Positions 1 to 7,693 of a DNA stretch of 64,000 nucleotides are shown piece after piece. The DNA comes from Candidatus Paceibacterota bacterium. Lineage in GTDB: Bacteria > Verrucomicrobiota > Verrucomicrobiia > Limisphaerales > UBA8199. How positions within the stretch are numbered: position 1 is the first letter of the stretch; every line of letters starts with the position of its first letter. The stretch spans positions 1-64,000 of the forward strand of contig DAOTCE010000009.1 in assembly GCA_035452965.1 (NCBI GenBank), read 5' to 3'. The notes beneath the pieces are model-generated. The model was not told the origin of the DNA. It did no database searches and worked only from the letters and a program-made list of their open reading frames with translations. Position numbers and translations under genes: made by a program.

Positions 1-197
1 TCATCTGGTCGGGGGTGCGGGCCTCGCGGAGGGGAACTACCTTGTAAACGTAGGGCGAGGGGGCGAAGCGGAAGGGTTTGACGATTTTGTCCAGACCCGG
101 CAGAGGAGGCTGGAGGCTCGGGTTACCCGGTTCCGTGCCACGCTGATGACTGGGAGTGTTTAGGAGGTCCTCTCGTAAAGTTGTTGTGTTTTTCATG
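1..197 (-). CDS. RadC/JAB-family protein, N-terminal part only (cut by window edge)
   Basis: The frame is open from the ATG at 197 to the left edge, giving only about 65 residues. The JAB metalloprotease-like core is not visible. The call rests on similarity to the RadC-like protein at 25657: both start with an Asn/Thr-rich leader (MKNTTT / MNTTED), then share IVKP-(F/I)-(R/K)-F and K-(V/I)-V-x-LRE-x-x-TPD-x-M at the same spacing. Its orientation is opposite to the other copy, so the two genes point away from the prophage-like element. A large nested inverted repeat lies just upstream, as it does for the other copy. RadC-like JAB proteins are frequent on mobile elements, but their biochemical role is unsettled. 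It could be a paralogue that has diverged beyond the visible part. Confidence 0.6.
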
Positions 198-210
198 GCG
201 TTTTTTTGTG

Positions 211-359
211 CTCCGCTGCCCGGTCGGTTTTATCGGTCCTCACAAGTCAGGCCAGACGACGGGAGGCGGCCAGCGGGCGTAGGCTTCAGAGGGCACCGCG
301 ACCGGCCCCTCCCTGAAGGCTGGCCGTGAGGACCGATAAAGCCGGCCGGAGCAGCGGGG
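211..359. repeat. Large nested inverted repeat upstream of the left radC-like gene
   Basis: Arms 211-244 and 326-359 are complementary over about 34 bases with a few mismatches (GTCCTCAC at one side, GTGAGGAC at the other). The interior holds a second imperfect stem (GGCCAGC...GGCTTCAG against CTGAAGGCTGGCC, roughly 269-325). The structure starts about 14 bases upstream of the ATG of the left radC-like gene, so it could be a 5' leader, a protein-binding palindrome or a non-autonomous repeat. A comparable two-part palindrome precedes the radC-like gene at 25657. Confidence 0.7.
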
Positions 360-592
360 GTTTCGGGGGCACTACAAAAAAGCGCCTGAAAAAACACACT
401 GACCGGGGAGGAGGGGCCGCCGCTTCGCGGCGGAAATCCGAAGTTCGAAGGCCGAAGGACGAAGGACGCTTAGGCTATGCCTCTCTCCAGCTGATGGTGA
501 GAGGCTGTTTGCGGGGGTGCTTGCCGTCGTTGGCCAGGGCGCCAGCCCTGGGCGACGTGGGCGAGCGCGGGGGGCCGCCGGAGGCGGGATTC
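360..592. other. Gene-free stretch with short palindromes and a low-complexity tract
   Basis: No convincing reading frame. It holds a CCGCCG-cttcg-CGGCGG hairpin (about 417-434), a degenerate tract of CGAAG/GAAGGACG units (about 436-470) of the kind seen elsewhere in the window, and a CCAGGGC...GCCCTGG hairpin near 535-552. The latter lies downstream of the minus-strand gene at 593-1465 and may help end its transcript. Confidence 0.5.
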
Positions 593-1465
593 TTAGCCGG
601 TCTTACGTGGCTTGCGACGCGCGGGGCTGCGCCGCGCCGTTGGTCTCGGCGCGGGTTTCCTGGCTTTGGGGGCCTGGCCTGAGAAATCGAATTCGACTTG
701 GCGGTCGTCGTCCAGCCAGTGCTGGAACAGGACCTTGACCGTAGCCTTATCCGCGAGTTCGGGTGTCAGGGGCTGCGGCGGTTCGTCGGGCAGATTCAGG
801 AGCGCAAAGGCGAAGACAGGGCGATGGAACCATTTGCGGAACTTGAGGCGGACGATGCGGTTCCAGAGCAGGTTTTCATAGCCACCCATGCTGAAGGAGG
901 CGATGAGCCCGCACTTGTACCCCGTGATTTGCGGAAGGTGAAGGAAGAAGCCGACCGCGTTGAAACCCTTGGGGCCTTTCTTGGTGCGGTCGCGCTCGCC
1001 GACGGTGATCTGGGTAGAAGCGATGGTTCCCTTGCCTTTGGTGTGGAAATTGGTGCAAGCCATGAGGCTGAACTCCGGGGGGAGCAGGTTGGCCGTTTCC
1101 GGTTTAAGGGTGACGAAATAGCGGCAGAGGTGTTTGAAGAAGCGGCGCAGGTCTTTGTGGATGGCCTTTTCGAGGTGGTCGTCGCTGCGTTCGATTCGTC
1201 GCCAGTCTTTGTCTTTGCCGAGGACATCGTCGAGGGGCGGACGGGTAGTGGAAACCACGAGGTCGCCCGGCTCCAGGAAGGTGAAATGGCGGGCCGACAA
1301 GCGGTGACGGGGATAATTGTGGATGAAGGTGCCGTGGCGGTAGCCCTCGGCATAGAGGGGGTCTATCAGCTCGTCGAAGGCGGCGCCGTCGCGGCTGTGA
1401 TGTAACCTGGGTTTGCCTTCCCTCGGCGGATTGGTGTAACCGAAACGATAGAATCTGTGGCTCAT
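593..1465 (-). CDS. Hypothetical protein of unknown family
   Basis: A 290-residue protein that I do not recognise. It has a compact, soluble-looking N-terminal 250 residues rich in His, Arg and aromatic residues (early motif RFGYTNPP, later FLEPGDLVVST and a long LRRFFKHLCRYF helix) and a basic Pro/Arg tail from about residue 262 that looks disordered. No signal peptide or membrane segment is visible. It reads away from the plus-strand phage-like genes and is flanked by non-coding stretches with palindromes on both sides. It could be a cargo gene of the phage-like element or the last gene of a neighbouring element. The ATG at 1465 is the first in a frame uninterrupted to the stop, and internal composition is even, so I treat it as a real gene. 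Confidence 0.6.
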   Translation of the reverse strand: MSHRFYRFGYTNPPREGKPRLHHSRDGAAFDELIDPLYAEGYRHGTFIHNYPRHRLSARHFTFLEPGDLVVSTTRPPLDDVLGKDKDWRRIERSDDHLEKAIHKDLRRFFKHLCRYFVTLKPETANLLPPEFSLMACTNFHTKGKGTIASTQITVGERDRTKKGPKGFNAVGFFLHLPQITGYKCGLIASFSMGGYENLLWNRIVRLKFRKWFHRPVFAFALLNLPDEPPQPLTPELADKATVKVLFQHWLDDDRQVEFDFSGQAPKARKPAPRPTARRSPARRKPRKTG

Positions 1466-1923
1466 ACGCGTGTCTCTGAGTCGCCAAAGATTTTAGGCGA
1501 ACGCGGAAAGCATACCAGATGTTTGCCGGCCGGGCCTGAAAAAATTGTTTGGGGTTACCGCCGGAATGAACATTCCGACAGAATGACGATACCGCGGGGA
1601 TGACGCTGCCAGGGGGACGGCGTTCTGTCGGGAAGGGCGTTTGAGCGGTAAGCGGGTTCCGAAGACGTAAGCGGTTTTGGGGTTCTGTGATAAAAAGGAC
1701 GCGCAGATTGTGAAAGCGTCCTCGCGTAAGCCACCGGAATCTGTCAGAGGACTCGCGCAGTGCGCGAGCTGTGTCGGGGCTTATGGGCGGGCGGGGAATG
1801 GTGACCGGCGGTCGGTGACGAGCGATCAGACATCGGGCGTCGGCGAACAAGGTTCAGAGGACAGAGTTCAGGAGGATGGGAAGAGCAAGGGAGGGGGGAG
1901 GTTGATGTTCAGCGGCTGATGGA
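1466..1923. promoter_or_regulatory. Intergenic region with two perfect palindromes, probable control region of the early operon
   Basis: No gene is supported in these 458 bases between a leftward and a rightward gene. Two perfect palindromes stand out: GGAATG-AA-CATTCC at 1563-1576 and CTCGCGCA-G-TGCGCGAG at 1752-1768. Their location between divergent transcription units fits operators for the early phage-like regulators encoded downstream (1924 and 2655), but no promoter hexamers are clear enough to name. Confidence 0.4.
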
Positions 1924-2517
1924 ATGAATGTCGCTCCCTTCAACGGGGAACCAGTGGAGCCACTGCTGGCCACGGCGGAACAGGTGAAGGCCATTGCCGG
2001 GGCGGTGGGAGGCGGGCGAAAGCTCAAGGGCGCGCTGTTGTTCTTCGAGTGCGAAGAGGACGGTGGGGGCGTGGCGGCGGCGGTGAGGCGCATCGAACGG
2101 AAGCTTGATGTAGTGGCCGAGCGCACGGAGGCGGCCGGGAGGGCGGGCGTGTTGAGCGACAAGACAGCGGAACAGATTTTCGAATTGATGAGGCGATTGG
2201 AGACTGATCCGAAGAAGAAAAAGGCACAGTTACTGACGGTGTTCCGGATCACAGTTTTAGACGGTCGGACGCAAAGGGAGGCGGCGGCCATTTGCGAGTG
2301 CAAGGAGTCGCTGGTGTCGCGGCGCGTGGCGGAGCTTGAGGAGCGATTCGGGATGTCCGTCGAGCAGCTTCGTTATTACGCCTCCAAGGTTTTGGATCTG
2401 GAGTCGGCGGCGAAGGGGGGACGCAGCAGGAAAAAGAAACAGGGGGCGCGCCCGGACGCGGATGAGGCGGAACCGGCCGAGGGGGATGATTTCGGGGGTG
2501 GGGAGGAGGAGGTGTGA
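1924..2517 (+). CDS. Putative DNA-binding regulator with helix-turn-helix resembling sigma-factor region 4
   Basis: A 197-residue protein. The middle (about residues 95-150) has a likely HTH: RRLETDPKKKKAQLLTVF, then DGRTQREAA and CKESLVSRRVAELEERF, which resembles a sigma-70 region 4 style helix pair. The N-terminal third looks like a helical dimer or clamp (KAIAGAVGGGRKLKG, then VAAAVRRIERKLDVV), and the C-terminal 35 residues are an acidic Gly/Glu tail. It is the first gene of the rightward phage-like block and is followed by a hairpin terminator, so it forms its own unit. A role as early or late transcription regulator is inferred from position and the HTH only. Confidence 0.65.
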   Translation: MNVAPFNGEPVEPLLATAEQVKAIAGAVGGGRKLKGALLFFECEEDGGGVAAAVRRIERKLDVVAERTEAAGRAGVLSDKTAEQIFELMRRLETDPKKKKAQLLTVFRITVLDGRTQREAAAICECKESLVSRRVAELEERFGMSVEQLRYYASKVLDLESAAKGGRSRKKKQGARPDADEAEPAEGDDFGGGEEEV

Positions 2518-2544
2518 AGTTGTCGTGAAGTATTCACAGTCGAG

Positions 2545-2577
2545 AAGCGCCCGTGTTTACGGGCGCTTTTGCATTTT
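2545..2577 (+). terminator. Rho-independent terminator
   Basis: Perfect 9-bp stem AAGCGCCCG / CGGGCGCTT around a 6-base loop, followed by a T-rich run (TT-GCA-TTTTT). It lies 28 bases after the stop of the regulator gene at 1924-2517. Confidence 0.8.
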
Positions 2578-2654
2578 TGGGGTCTCGCATCGTGAAGTTT
2601 TTCCACTTGGCAGGAGCACTCGCATGTGGCGGGCGCCCGAAGAAGACGAAAACG

Positions 2655-2861
2655 GTGAAGACAACAGTGAACGAATCGAGAGCGGTGCGGACGGCGCGGC
2701 GGCGGCGGCGCTGGACGCAGCTTGAACTGGCCCGGCGAGTGGGGTGCTCGGAGTCGCAGATCGCGAAGATCGAGACGGGGCGGGTGACGGAGGTTGCGCC
2801 CTGGCTGAAAGAGGGGATCGCGCGGGAGTTGGGAATCGCGACCTGGGAGGTGGGCCAGTGA
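2655..2861 (+). CDS. XRE-family helix-turn-helix protein
   Basis: A small Cro/CI-type HTH protein of about 68 residues from the GTG at 2655. The HTH core is clear: RRRRRWTQLELARRVGC then SESQIAKIETGRV, with a short C-terminal helix. The same frame is open further left, but that part runs through the upstream terminator, so an internal GTG (2655 or 2667) is more likely the start. Its stop overlaps the GTG of the next gene (GTGA), which suggests translational coupling. It probably acts as an early phage-like regulator or repressor; the target is unknown. Confidence 0.6.
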   Translation: MKTTVNESRAVRTARRRRRWTQLELARRVGCSESQIAKIETGRVTEVAPWLKEGIARELGIATWEVGQ

Positions 2862-3148
2862 GAAGCCCGAAATCCGAAATCCGAAATCCGAAGCCGAACG
2901 AGCGGCTGAAACGGTTTCTCGAGGCAGCACCGATAGACGACAACGGCGGCTTCGAACCGTTCATTACGAAGCCGGTGGTCGCGGAGCGGATGGATGTCGA
3001 GGTGCGGACGGTGTCGCGGCTGATGCGGCGGGGGGTGTTGCGGTATTACAAGCTGGGGCCGATGGTGAGGTTTAAGTGGAGCGAGGTGGAGGAGGACATG
3101 CGGGCGCATTTCCGTGTGTGCTCCGATTCGAGAGGAGGACGCGCGTGA
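2858..3148 (+). CDS. Excisionase-like winged-helix DNA-binding protein
   Basis: A 96-residue protein starting at a GTG that overlaps the previous stop. The C-terminal half carries a MerR/excisionase-type helix-turn-helix: KPVVAERMDVEVRTVSRLMR, then GVLRYYKLG and VRFKWSEVEEDM, the layout of the helix_turn_helix_17 excisionase group. The N-terminus begins with a translated low-complexity repeat (CGAAATC repeated three times, about 2870-2892), so the protein may have been lengthened by that repeat. It is coupled to the RuvC-like gene downstream (GTGA overlap). In an integrating element it could serve as recombination directionality factor or as a regulator; the sequence does not decide. Confidence 0.6.
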   Translation: MRSPKSEIRNPKPNERLKRFLEAAPIDDNGGFEPFITKPVVAERMDVEVRTVSRLMRRGVLRYYKLGPMVRFKWSEVEEDMRAHFRVCSDSRGGRA

Positions 3149-3726
3149 AGACGTTGATTGCGGTTGATCCGGGGCTTTCGGGCGGGGTGGCGGTGAGCGC
3201 GTTCGGAGTGGCCGGGTGCCGGCCCATGCCGGCAACCGGTGGTGACCTGGTTGCCTTGCTGCGAGGTATCAAGGTGTCGTCGGACAAGTCGGGCGTGGAG
3301 ACCATCTGCGTGATGGAGGCCACGAGTGGGTACGTCGGGCGAGCCCAGCCGGCGTCGGCCGCATACCGCTTTGGCGAGAATGCCGGGTTTCTCAAGGGCG
3401 TGGTCCAGGCGCTCGGAATGAGGCTGGTGATGGTGCGCCCGCAGGTTTGGCAGAAGAGCTTCGGCCTGGGCACCGCGTCGGCGTGCGCGTCGAAGACGAT
3501 CTGGAAGAACAAGCTCAAGGCGGAGGCGCAACGGCGATTCCCACACTTGGAGGTCACGCTCAAAACGTCTGATGCGCTGCTGATCCTGGAGTACGCGCTG
3601 GGGAGGGGATTTAACCACACGGATGGACACGGATTTTGGGGGCGGCGCGCTCGGCGAGCGACGCCCTACCAAGAACAAACAACAACAAAGCAACACACAA
3701 ATGAAACACATCGTATTCGACATTGA
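3145..3726 (+). CDS. RuvC-like Holliday-junction resolvase, phage type
   Basis: A protein of about 193 residues from GTG 3145, chosen because GGAGG sits just upstream and the start overlaps the previous stop. It shows the RuvC/RNase H fold signature: LIAVDPGLSGGVAV at residues 4-17 with the first catalytic Asp, MEATSGYVG for the second acid, and SDALLILEYALG near residue 150 for the last. Members cut four-way junctions in recombining or replicating phage DNA. The last 35 codons, beginning NHTDGHGFWG, derive from the dispersed CACGGATG...ATTTTGG repeat, so the native protein probably ended earlier. It belongs to the recombination block with ERF and DnaQ-like genes. Confidence 0.75.
   Translation: MKTLIAVDPGLSGGVAVSAFGVAGCRPMPATGGDLVALLRGIKVSSDKSGVETICVMEATSGYVGRAQPASAAYRFGENAGFLKGVVQALGMRLVMVRPQVWQKSFGLGTASACASKTIWKNKLKAEAQRRFPHLEVTLKTSDALLILEYALGRGFNHTDGHGFWGRRARRATPYQEQTTTKQHTNETHRIRH
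3616..3645 (+). repeat. Dispersed CACGGATG-type repeat
   Basis: Tract reading CACACGGATGGACACGGATTTTGGGG in part, matching the longer copy at 5131. It overlaps the end of the RuvC-like gene and precedes the DnaQ-like gene. Confidence 0.6.
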
Positions 3727-4339
3727 AACCATTCCGCAGGACGAGGCGAAGCTGCTGGCGCTCGCGCCAGAGTTCACCGCGCCGGCGAATTTGAAGGACC
3801 CCGCAAAGATTGAAGCAGCCATTGCGCGCAAGAAGGCCGATTACCTGGCCGATGCGGCGCTGAATTGGAAGACGGCGGAGATCGTGCTGATCGGCGCGGG
3901 GGATGACACGGGAATTCAGTCGTTCACCGCCGGCACTGAGAAGGACCTCGTGGGTGAATTCCTGATGCTGTTGGAGGGAGCGCTGATGGATGGCGTGGTC
4001 GTGGGCGGGCACAACGTGAAGGGATTCGACCTGCCGATGCTGGTGAACCGGGCTCGCGTGCACGGGTTGAAGACGCCGGGCTCGGTATTGCAGTTCTGGC
4101 GGGGGCGGCCGACCTGGCACGAGTCGGTGTTCGACACGCTGGAGCTGTTGTCGTTCGGGCGGTCGTTCGAGGGCAACGGTGTCGAGGATGTCGCGCGGGT
4201 GTTGGGGCTGCCCCCGAAGCTCGGTAATGGCCGGGACTTTCCATTGCTGTGGCGGGCGGATCGCGAGGGGGCCGTGGCCTACAACCGGCGCGACGTGGAA
4301 ATCGAAATCGAAATCGCCCGCATCTGCGGGTGCATCTAG
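3701..4339 (+). CDS. DnaQ-like 3'-5' exonuclease
   Basis: A 212-residue member of the RNase H-like DEDD exonuclease superfamily. Exo I is VFDIETIP (Asp7, Glu9), Exo II is HNVKGFDLPML near residue 106, and Exo III is YNRRDVEIEIEI near residue 198, where Tyr and Asp fit the DEDDy pattern. This architecture is the PolB-like exonuclease found alone in phages. It would trim DNA 3' ends during replication or recombination. The ATG at 3701 was chosen over an upstream in-frame ATG because the upstream part translates the dispersed repeat; an A-rich leader precedes 3701. It overlaps the end of the RuvC-like gene by 26 bases. Confidence 0.85.
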   Translation: MKHIVFDIETIPQDEAKLLALAPEFTAPANLKDPAKIEAAIARKKADYLADAALNWKTAEIVLIGAGDDTGIQSFTAGTEKDLVGEFLMLLEGALMDGVVVGGHNVKGFDLPMLVNRARVHGLKTPGSVLQFWRGRPTWHESVFDTLELLSFGRSFEGNGVEDVARVLGLPPKLGNGRDFPLLWRADREGAVAYNRRDVEIEIEIARICGCI

Positions 4340-4382
4340 GGGGAAAACCTGAAACGCGGAAATGCTGAAAGCTGAAACCAAA

Positions 4383-4634
4383 ATGAACACGAACGAAATC
4401 AGGATTGAGAAAGGTGTCCCGCTGCCGCCGAAGAAGCCTACTGGCAACCGCCGCGGCCGCTGGGTCGATGTTGTCCGGAAGATGGAGATCGGAGACAGCG
4501 TGTTGTTACCCGGACACGCGATGACTTCGATTTATGCGGCGTGCAAACGGAACGGGTGGAAGGTGCGGGTTCAAGTTCAGCCCGATAATCCCAGGCTGCG
4601 GCTGTGGCGCGTAGCGATGGAGGGCCAGATATGA
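4383..4634 (+). CDS. Small phage-like protein, function unknown
   Basis: An 83-residue protein from ATG 4383. Visible pattern: a charged N-terminus with PLPPKKPTGNRRGRW, then VVRKMEIGDSVLLPG and a Cys-containing helix ending in RLRLWRV. The 'MEIGDSVLLP' to 'LWR' layout is seen in small phage proteins next to recombination genes, some annotated DUF7303; I only note the resemblance. The leader just upstream contains a GAAA/GCTGAAA low-complexity tract. Its stop overlaps the ATG of the ERF gene (ATGA), so the two are coupled. Confidence 0.55.
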   Translation: MNTNEIRIEKGVPLPPKKPTGNRRGRWVDVVRKMEIGDSVLLPGHAMTSIYAACKRNGWKVRVQVQPDNPRLRLWRVAMEGQI

Positions 4635-5122
4635 CGAGATCTGAATCGATCACTCACCTGGCCGCGGCGCTGGCGATGGCGCAGGCAGAAATGCCGGTGG
4701 CGGTCTTTGATGCGACCAACCCGTTCCTGAAGAGCAAATACGCATCGCTCGGGTCGGTGATCCAAGCGAGCCGGCCGATTCTGGCGAAGCACAAGCTGAG
4801 CCTGATGCAGTTCCCGATCAGCGGTGGCGGCGCCACTGGCCAGGGTTCAGGGGAATACATCGGCGTGGAGTCGGTGCTCACGCACGAGTCGGGTGAATTT
4901 GTGTCGGAGCGCGTAGTGATTCCGCTCACGGAGGAAAAGGGCAAGACGCGGGTGCAGTGCGCGGGGAGCACGCTGACTTACCTCCGCCGCTACTCGTGGG
5001 CGGCGATTCTGGGCATGTATTCCGACGAGGACTCGGACGGTGGGTCGCCCGTGCAGGCGTTCGCGCCGAAAGGGGCGCCGATGTTGCCGCCGCCGCCGAT
5101 GAAGTCGTTCCAGAACAACTGA
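4631..5122 (+). CDS. erf: ERF-family single-strand annealing protein
   Basis: A 163-residue protein from ATG 4631, with GGAGGG about eight bases upstream and an ATGA overlap with the preceding gene. It shows the ERF superfamily pattern: helical start, then DATNPFLKSKYASLGSVI, HKLSLMQFP, a glycine-rich strand turn, THESGEFVSERVVIPL, and GSTLTYLRRYSWAAILGM with DEDSDGG at the end of the core. ERF proteins bind single-stranded DNA and anneal complementary strands, which supports circularisation of phage genomes and RecA-independent recombination. The Pro-rich tail ending PPPPMKSFQNN is typical of a disordered end. RuvC-like and DnaQ-like partners lie upstream. Confidence 0.9.
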   Translation: MTRSESITHLAAALAMAQAEMPVAVFDATNPFLKSKYASLGSVIQASRPILAKHKLSLMQFPISGGGATGQGSGEYIGVESVLTHESGEFVSERVVIPLTEEKGKTRVQCAGSTLTYLRRYSWAAILGMYSDEDSDGGSPVQAFAPKGAPMLPPPPMKSFQNN

Positions 5123-5130
5123 GGAGTGCC

Positions 5131-5166
5131 ACCACGGATGAACACAGATGAACACGGATTTTTGGG
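5131..5166 (+). repeat. Dispersed CACGGATGAACACAGATG repeat, longest copy
   Basis: Three degenerate 10-11 base units (ACCACGGATG / AACACAGATG / AACACGGATT) followed by TTTTGGGG. The same units recur at 3616, 7669 and, more degenerate, at 10178. It contains several ATGs in different frames, so it creates spurious or alternative starts for downstream genes. Confidence 0.7.
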
Positions 5167-5216
5167 GGGCACGTCTGCTCCCCGGTAGAAAACAAACAAA
5201 CAACGAAAGGACAGTT

Positions 5217-5951
5217 ATGGAAGTACCGCAGGAAGGAAAATACGTCTGCAAGCTGAATGGCCAGTTGGTCATTTACGAGGCCTCCACCGGATCACTGTGC
5301 GGCGCCGTGCCGTGCGTGATGGTGGGGTCGGCGACCCCTGCCTATGAGGGGTTCACCTTCAAGCACACGCTGGTGCTGGTGAAGGCGGACGGAACGATCC
5401 AGACCAAAACGACGGACACGCTGCGCGCGGTGTTCGGTTGGGATGGGCTGGACCCGTTCTGGTTGATGGACAACTCGGAGGACGGCGGGCCGATGCGTTC
5501 GGTCGAGTTCGAGATCGTGGGCGGGCCGGAGACAGGGGACAAGGGGGGGGTCTATTTCAAGAGCCAGTGGCTCAACCCGCTGGGTGGGGGGATGAGGACG
5601 CCCGTGGCGGCTGATCGGCGGTCCGTACTGGCGAAGTACGGAACGAAGTTCCAAGCGCTCGCCGGTGTGTCAGCTCCGGTCGCGCAACGAGCGGCGGTTC
5701 CGACGGCCGCGCCGAGGATCCCCGCTGTTCCGAGGTCTGCGCCGGTTGCTCCACCGCAGGGTGCGAAGGCCACGATGGAAGAAGCGTGGGCGGCGCTGAA
5801 TGAGGCGCAGACCGGAAAGCCGGCCGAGGCAATCGAGAAGGTGTGGTTCGACACGATTGCGCGGCTGTTCCCGAACAAGAGCAACACGGACCTGAAGCCG
5901 CACGAGTGGGGGAAGCTCAAGGCGGAGTTCGAAGACAACATCCCGATGTAG
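5217..5951 (+). CDS. Phage-like protein next to ERF, function unknown
   Basis: A 244-residue protein from ATG 5217 with AAAGGA upstream. Residues 1-125 are strand-rich (GKYVCKLNGQLVIYEA, then FTFKHTLVLVKADGTIQTKT) and look like a single beta-barrel or sandwich domain. Residues about 145-185 form an Ala/Pro linker, and the last 55 residues are helical (MEEAWAALNEAQ, then WFDTIARLFPN). It directly follows the ERF gene, where phages often encode a single-strand DNA-binding protein, so an SSB-like role is a reasonable guess, but I see no diagnostic motif. Confidence 0.6.
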   Translation: MEVPQEGKYVCKLNGQLVIYEASTGSLCGAVPCVMVGSATPAYEGFTFKHTLVLVKADGTIQTKTTDTLRAVFGWDGLDPFWLMDNSEDGGPMRSVEFEIVGGPETGDKGGVYFKSQWLNPLGGGMRTPVAADRRSVLAKYGTKFQALAGVSAPVAQRAAVPTAAPRIPAVPRSAPVAPPQGAKATMEEAWAALNEAQTGKPAEAIEKVWFDTIARLFPNKSNTDLKPHEWGKLKAEFEDNIPM

Positions 5952-5987
5952 GAGGCGAAAACGGAAAGCAGAAAGCTGAACTACGAA

Positions 5988-6833
5988 ATGAAAAGAGAGC
6001 AACAACTGTGTGAAGAGAGAACTGCGCAAGGCCTGGACAAGGTCGCGCGCTACAACTTGAGCGTCCGCAATGCGCCGGGGGAGTTCTTGATGATCCCCAA
6101 GACGGAGCTGGAGGTGGACTGGGCCTACCAGCGCAACAAAATCAACCAGCGGCGCGTGGATACCTTGACTCGCACGTGGGATTGGATCGCCTGCGGGTGC
6201 CTGGTCGTGGCGCTGCGCGACGACAACAAGTGGTTCGTCGTGGACGGCCAGCACCGGAAACTCGCCGCCGACCAGCGTTCGGACATCCGGGAACTGCCGT
6301 GCCTGGTGTTCGAGACGGCGAACCGGCGCGAGGAGGCGCAGAGCTTCCTGGCTATCAACCAGGGCCGCGTGGGGGTCGGCAGCCTCGACCGGTACCGCGC
6401 CCAACTGCTCTCCGGCGACAAGACCGCGTATGCGGTGGAGTCCATGCTGAAGAGCACGGGGCATCGGGCTGGGGACAAGCCTTCGGCGCGGACGGTGTCT
6501 TGCGTGCAGTGCCTGTACAACCTGGCGAACGAGGACCGGGCTCGGTTCGAGCGGCTGTGGCCGTTGTTGGCGGAGCTGCATCCGGACGGGCCGATGACCG
6601 ACGCGGTGATCCGGGGCCTGTGGACCGTGGACAAGTGGCTCGGCGAACGAAGCGTCACGGAGCCGCCGTATCGGGAGAAGCTGCTGGTGATCGGGGGCAA
6701 CGGGTTGAACCACGAAATCCGGCGCGAAATGGCGGTGATCGGGCAAGGCGGCTCGCGCGTGTGCGCGTGCGCCATTGCGAAATACCTGAACAAGCAACGG
6801 ATGCCGGCGCATCTGAAAATCCGATTGAGCTGA
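5988..6833 (+). CDS. ParB/sulfiredoxin-fold protein (DUF6551-like)
   Basis: A 281-residue protein. The N-terminal domain has the ParB-like nuclease/sulfiredoxin fold pattern: YQRNKINQRRVDTLT, then VVALRDDNKWFVVDGQHRKLAA, where DGQHR matches the 'DG.HR' phosphate-binding loop of the superfamily. The remaining helical domain ends in a basic KYLNKQRMPAHLKIRLS. Such proteins are common in phage and plasmid genomes and are annotated as DUF6551; roles proposed include DNA binding and control of replication or host transcription. It follows a GAAAGCAGAAAGCTGAA low-complexity leader and is three bases from the next gene, so they are likely co-transcribed. Confidence 0.75.
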   Translation: MKREQQLCEERTAQGLDKVARYNLSVRNAPGEFLMIPKTELEVDWAYQRNKINQRRVDTLTRTWDWIACGCLVVALRDDNKWFVVDGQHRKLAADQRSDIRELPCLVFETANRREEAQSFLAINQGRVGVGSLDRYRAQLLSGDKTAYAVESMLKSTGHRAGDKPSARTVSCVQCLYNLANEDRARFERLWPLLAELHPDGPMTDAVIRGLWTVDKWLGERSVTEPPYREKLLVIGGNGLNHEIRREMAVIGQGGSRVCACAIAKYLNKQRMPAHLKIRLS

Positions 6834-6836
6834 CCT

Positions 6837-7679
6837 ATGAAGAATCACGAATTGGTAGTCAGGATCCGGGACGATGAACGGCTGGTGCTGTTGGAAAAGG
6901 TGATCACAAGGGGCCAGAAGACCTTTGTGGAGGTGGGATTGGCGCTGGCGGAAATCCGGGATATGAGGCTTTACAAGAGGGAATACGCGAGTTTCCGCGA
7001 GTACTGCCAGAAGAAGTGGGGGTGGACGAAGCAGCATGCATACCGGCTGATCGAGGCTGCGCCGATCGCAAAAGGTCACCAATTGGTGACCTCTGAGGGG
7101 GCAGCGCGGGAACTGGCCAAGGCGGCACCCGAGCAGCGTGCGGGGGTCGTCCAAGCGGTGGTGGACTCGGGTAGGCCGGTGACGGCGAAGGAGATCAGGC
7201 GGCATCTGCCCCCGCCGCCAATGCAGCCTAGCGGCGGGCGGGGGACCGGGAACCCTGCCTTGCCGCCGCCGCCGCCCGGGCAGGTTCTGGATGCGACAGG
7301 CTGGCCGATTCCGACGCAGTTGATACCCCTGTGGCAGCGGGCGGACGAAGTGCAGGAGTTGCTGACGATCCTGAGCCGGGTCAAGGGGGCGTTGCGGTCC
7401 GCGCAGGAGAAGCGGGATATGCTGTTCGCGGAGGTCAACTTCTCGTCGGCGCTGTCGCAACTGGATCAGGCCTGGACGGACGTGAAGACGGCGAAGCCGT
7501 TTGCCGTGTGCCCGAGCTGCCAGGGCCAGGTGCCGGAAAACTGCACGCTATGCCGGGGGCGGGGGCTGCTTTCCGAATACCGGTGGAGCACCTGCGTGAC
7601 GCGCGAGCATAAGGAGTTCCGGGCCAAGGGGAAAAAGGCGACCACGGAGTGCGGGCCGCACCTGCCATCACGCAGATGA
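6837..7679 (+). CDS. Phage-like protein with C-terminal zinc-ribbon motif
   Basis: A 280-residue protein. The first 110 residues are helical with a KfrA/ParB-like flavour (TFVEVGLALAEIRDMRLY, then FREYCQKKWGWTKQHAYRLI), a pattern of small DNA-binding proteins in phages and integrative elements. A Pro-rich linker (LPPPPMQPSGG, then LPPPPPGQ) follows. The C-terminal part has CPSCQG and CTLCRGRG, a four-cysteine zinc ribbon near residues 224-242. The N-terminal layout suggests DNA binding; no enzyme activity is evident. It ends inside the CACGCAGATGAACACGGATC repeat that precedes the helicase gene. Confidence 0.6.
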   Translation: MKNHELVVRIRDDERLVLLEKVITRGQKTFVEVGLALAEIRDMRLYKREYASFREYCQKKWGWTKQHAYRLIEAAPIAKGHQLVTSEGAARELAKAAPEQRAGVVQAVVDSGRPVTAKEIRRHLPPPPMQPSGGRGTGNPALPPPPPGQVLDATGWPIPTQLIPLWQRADEVQELLTILSRVKGALRSAQEKRDMLFAEVNFSSALSQLDQAWTDVKTAKPFAVCPSCQGQVPENCTLCRGRGLLSEYRWSTCVTREHKEFRAKGKKATTECGPHLPSRR

Positions 7680-7693
7680 ACACGGATCGAAAC

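Noticed and set aside
5670..7460. Minus-strand frame of about 600 codons opposite the ParB-like and zinc-ribbon genes
   Set aside because: No recognisable motif and antisense to genes with clear motifs (DGQHR, CxxC); shadow.
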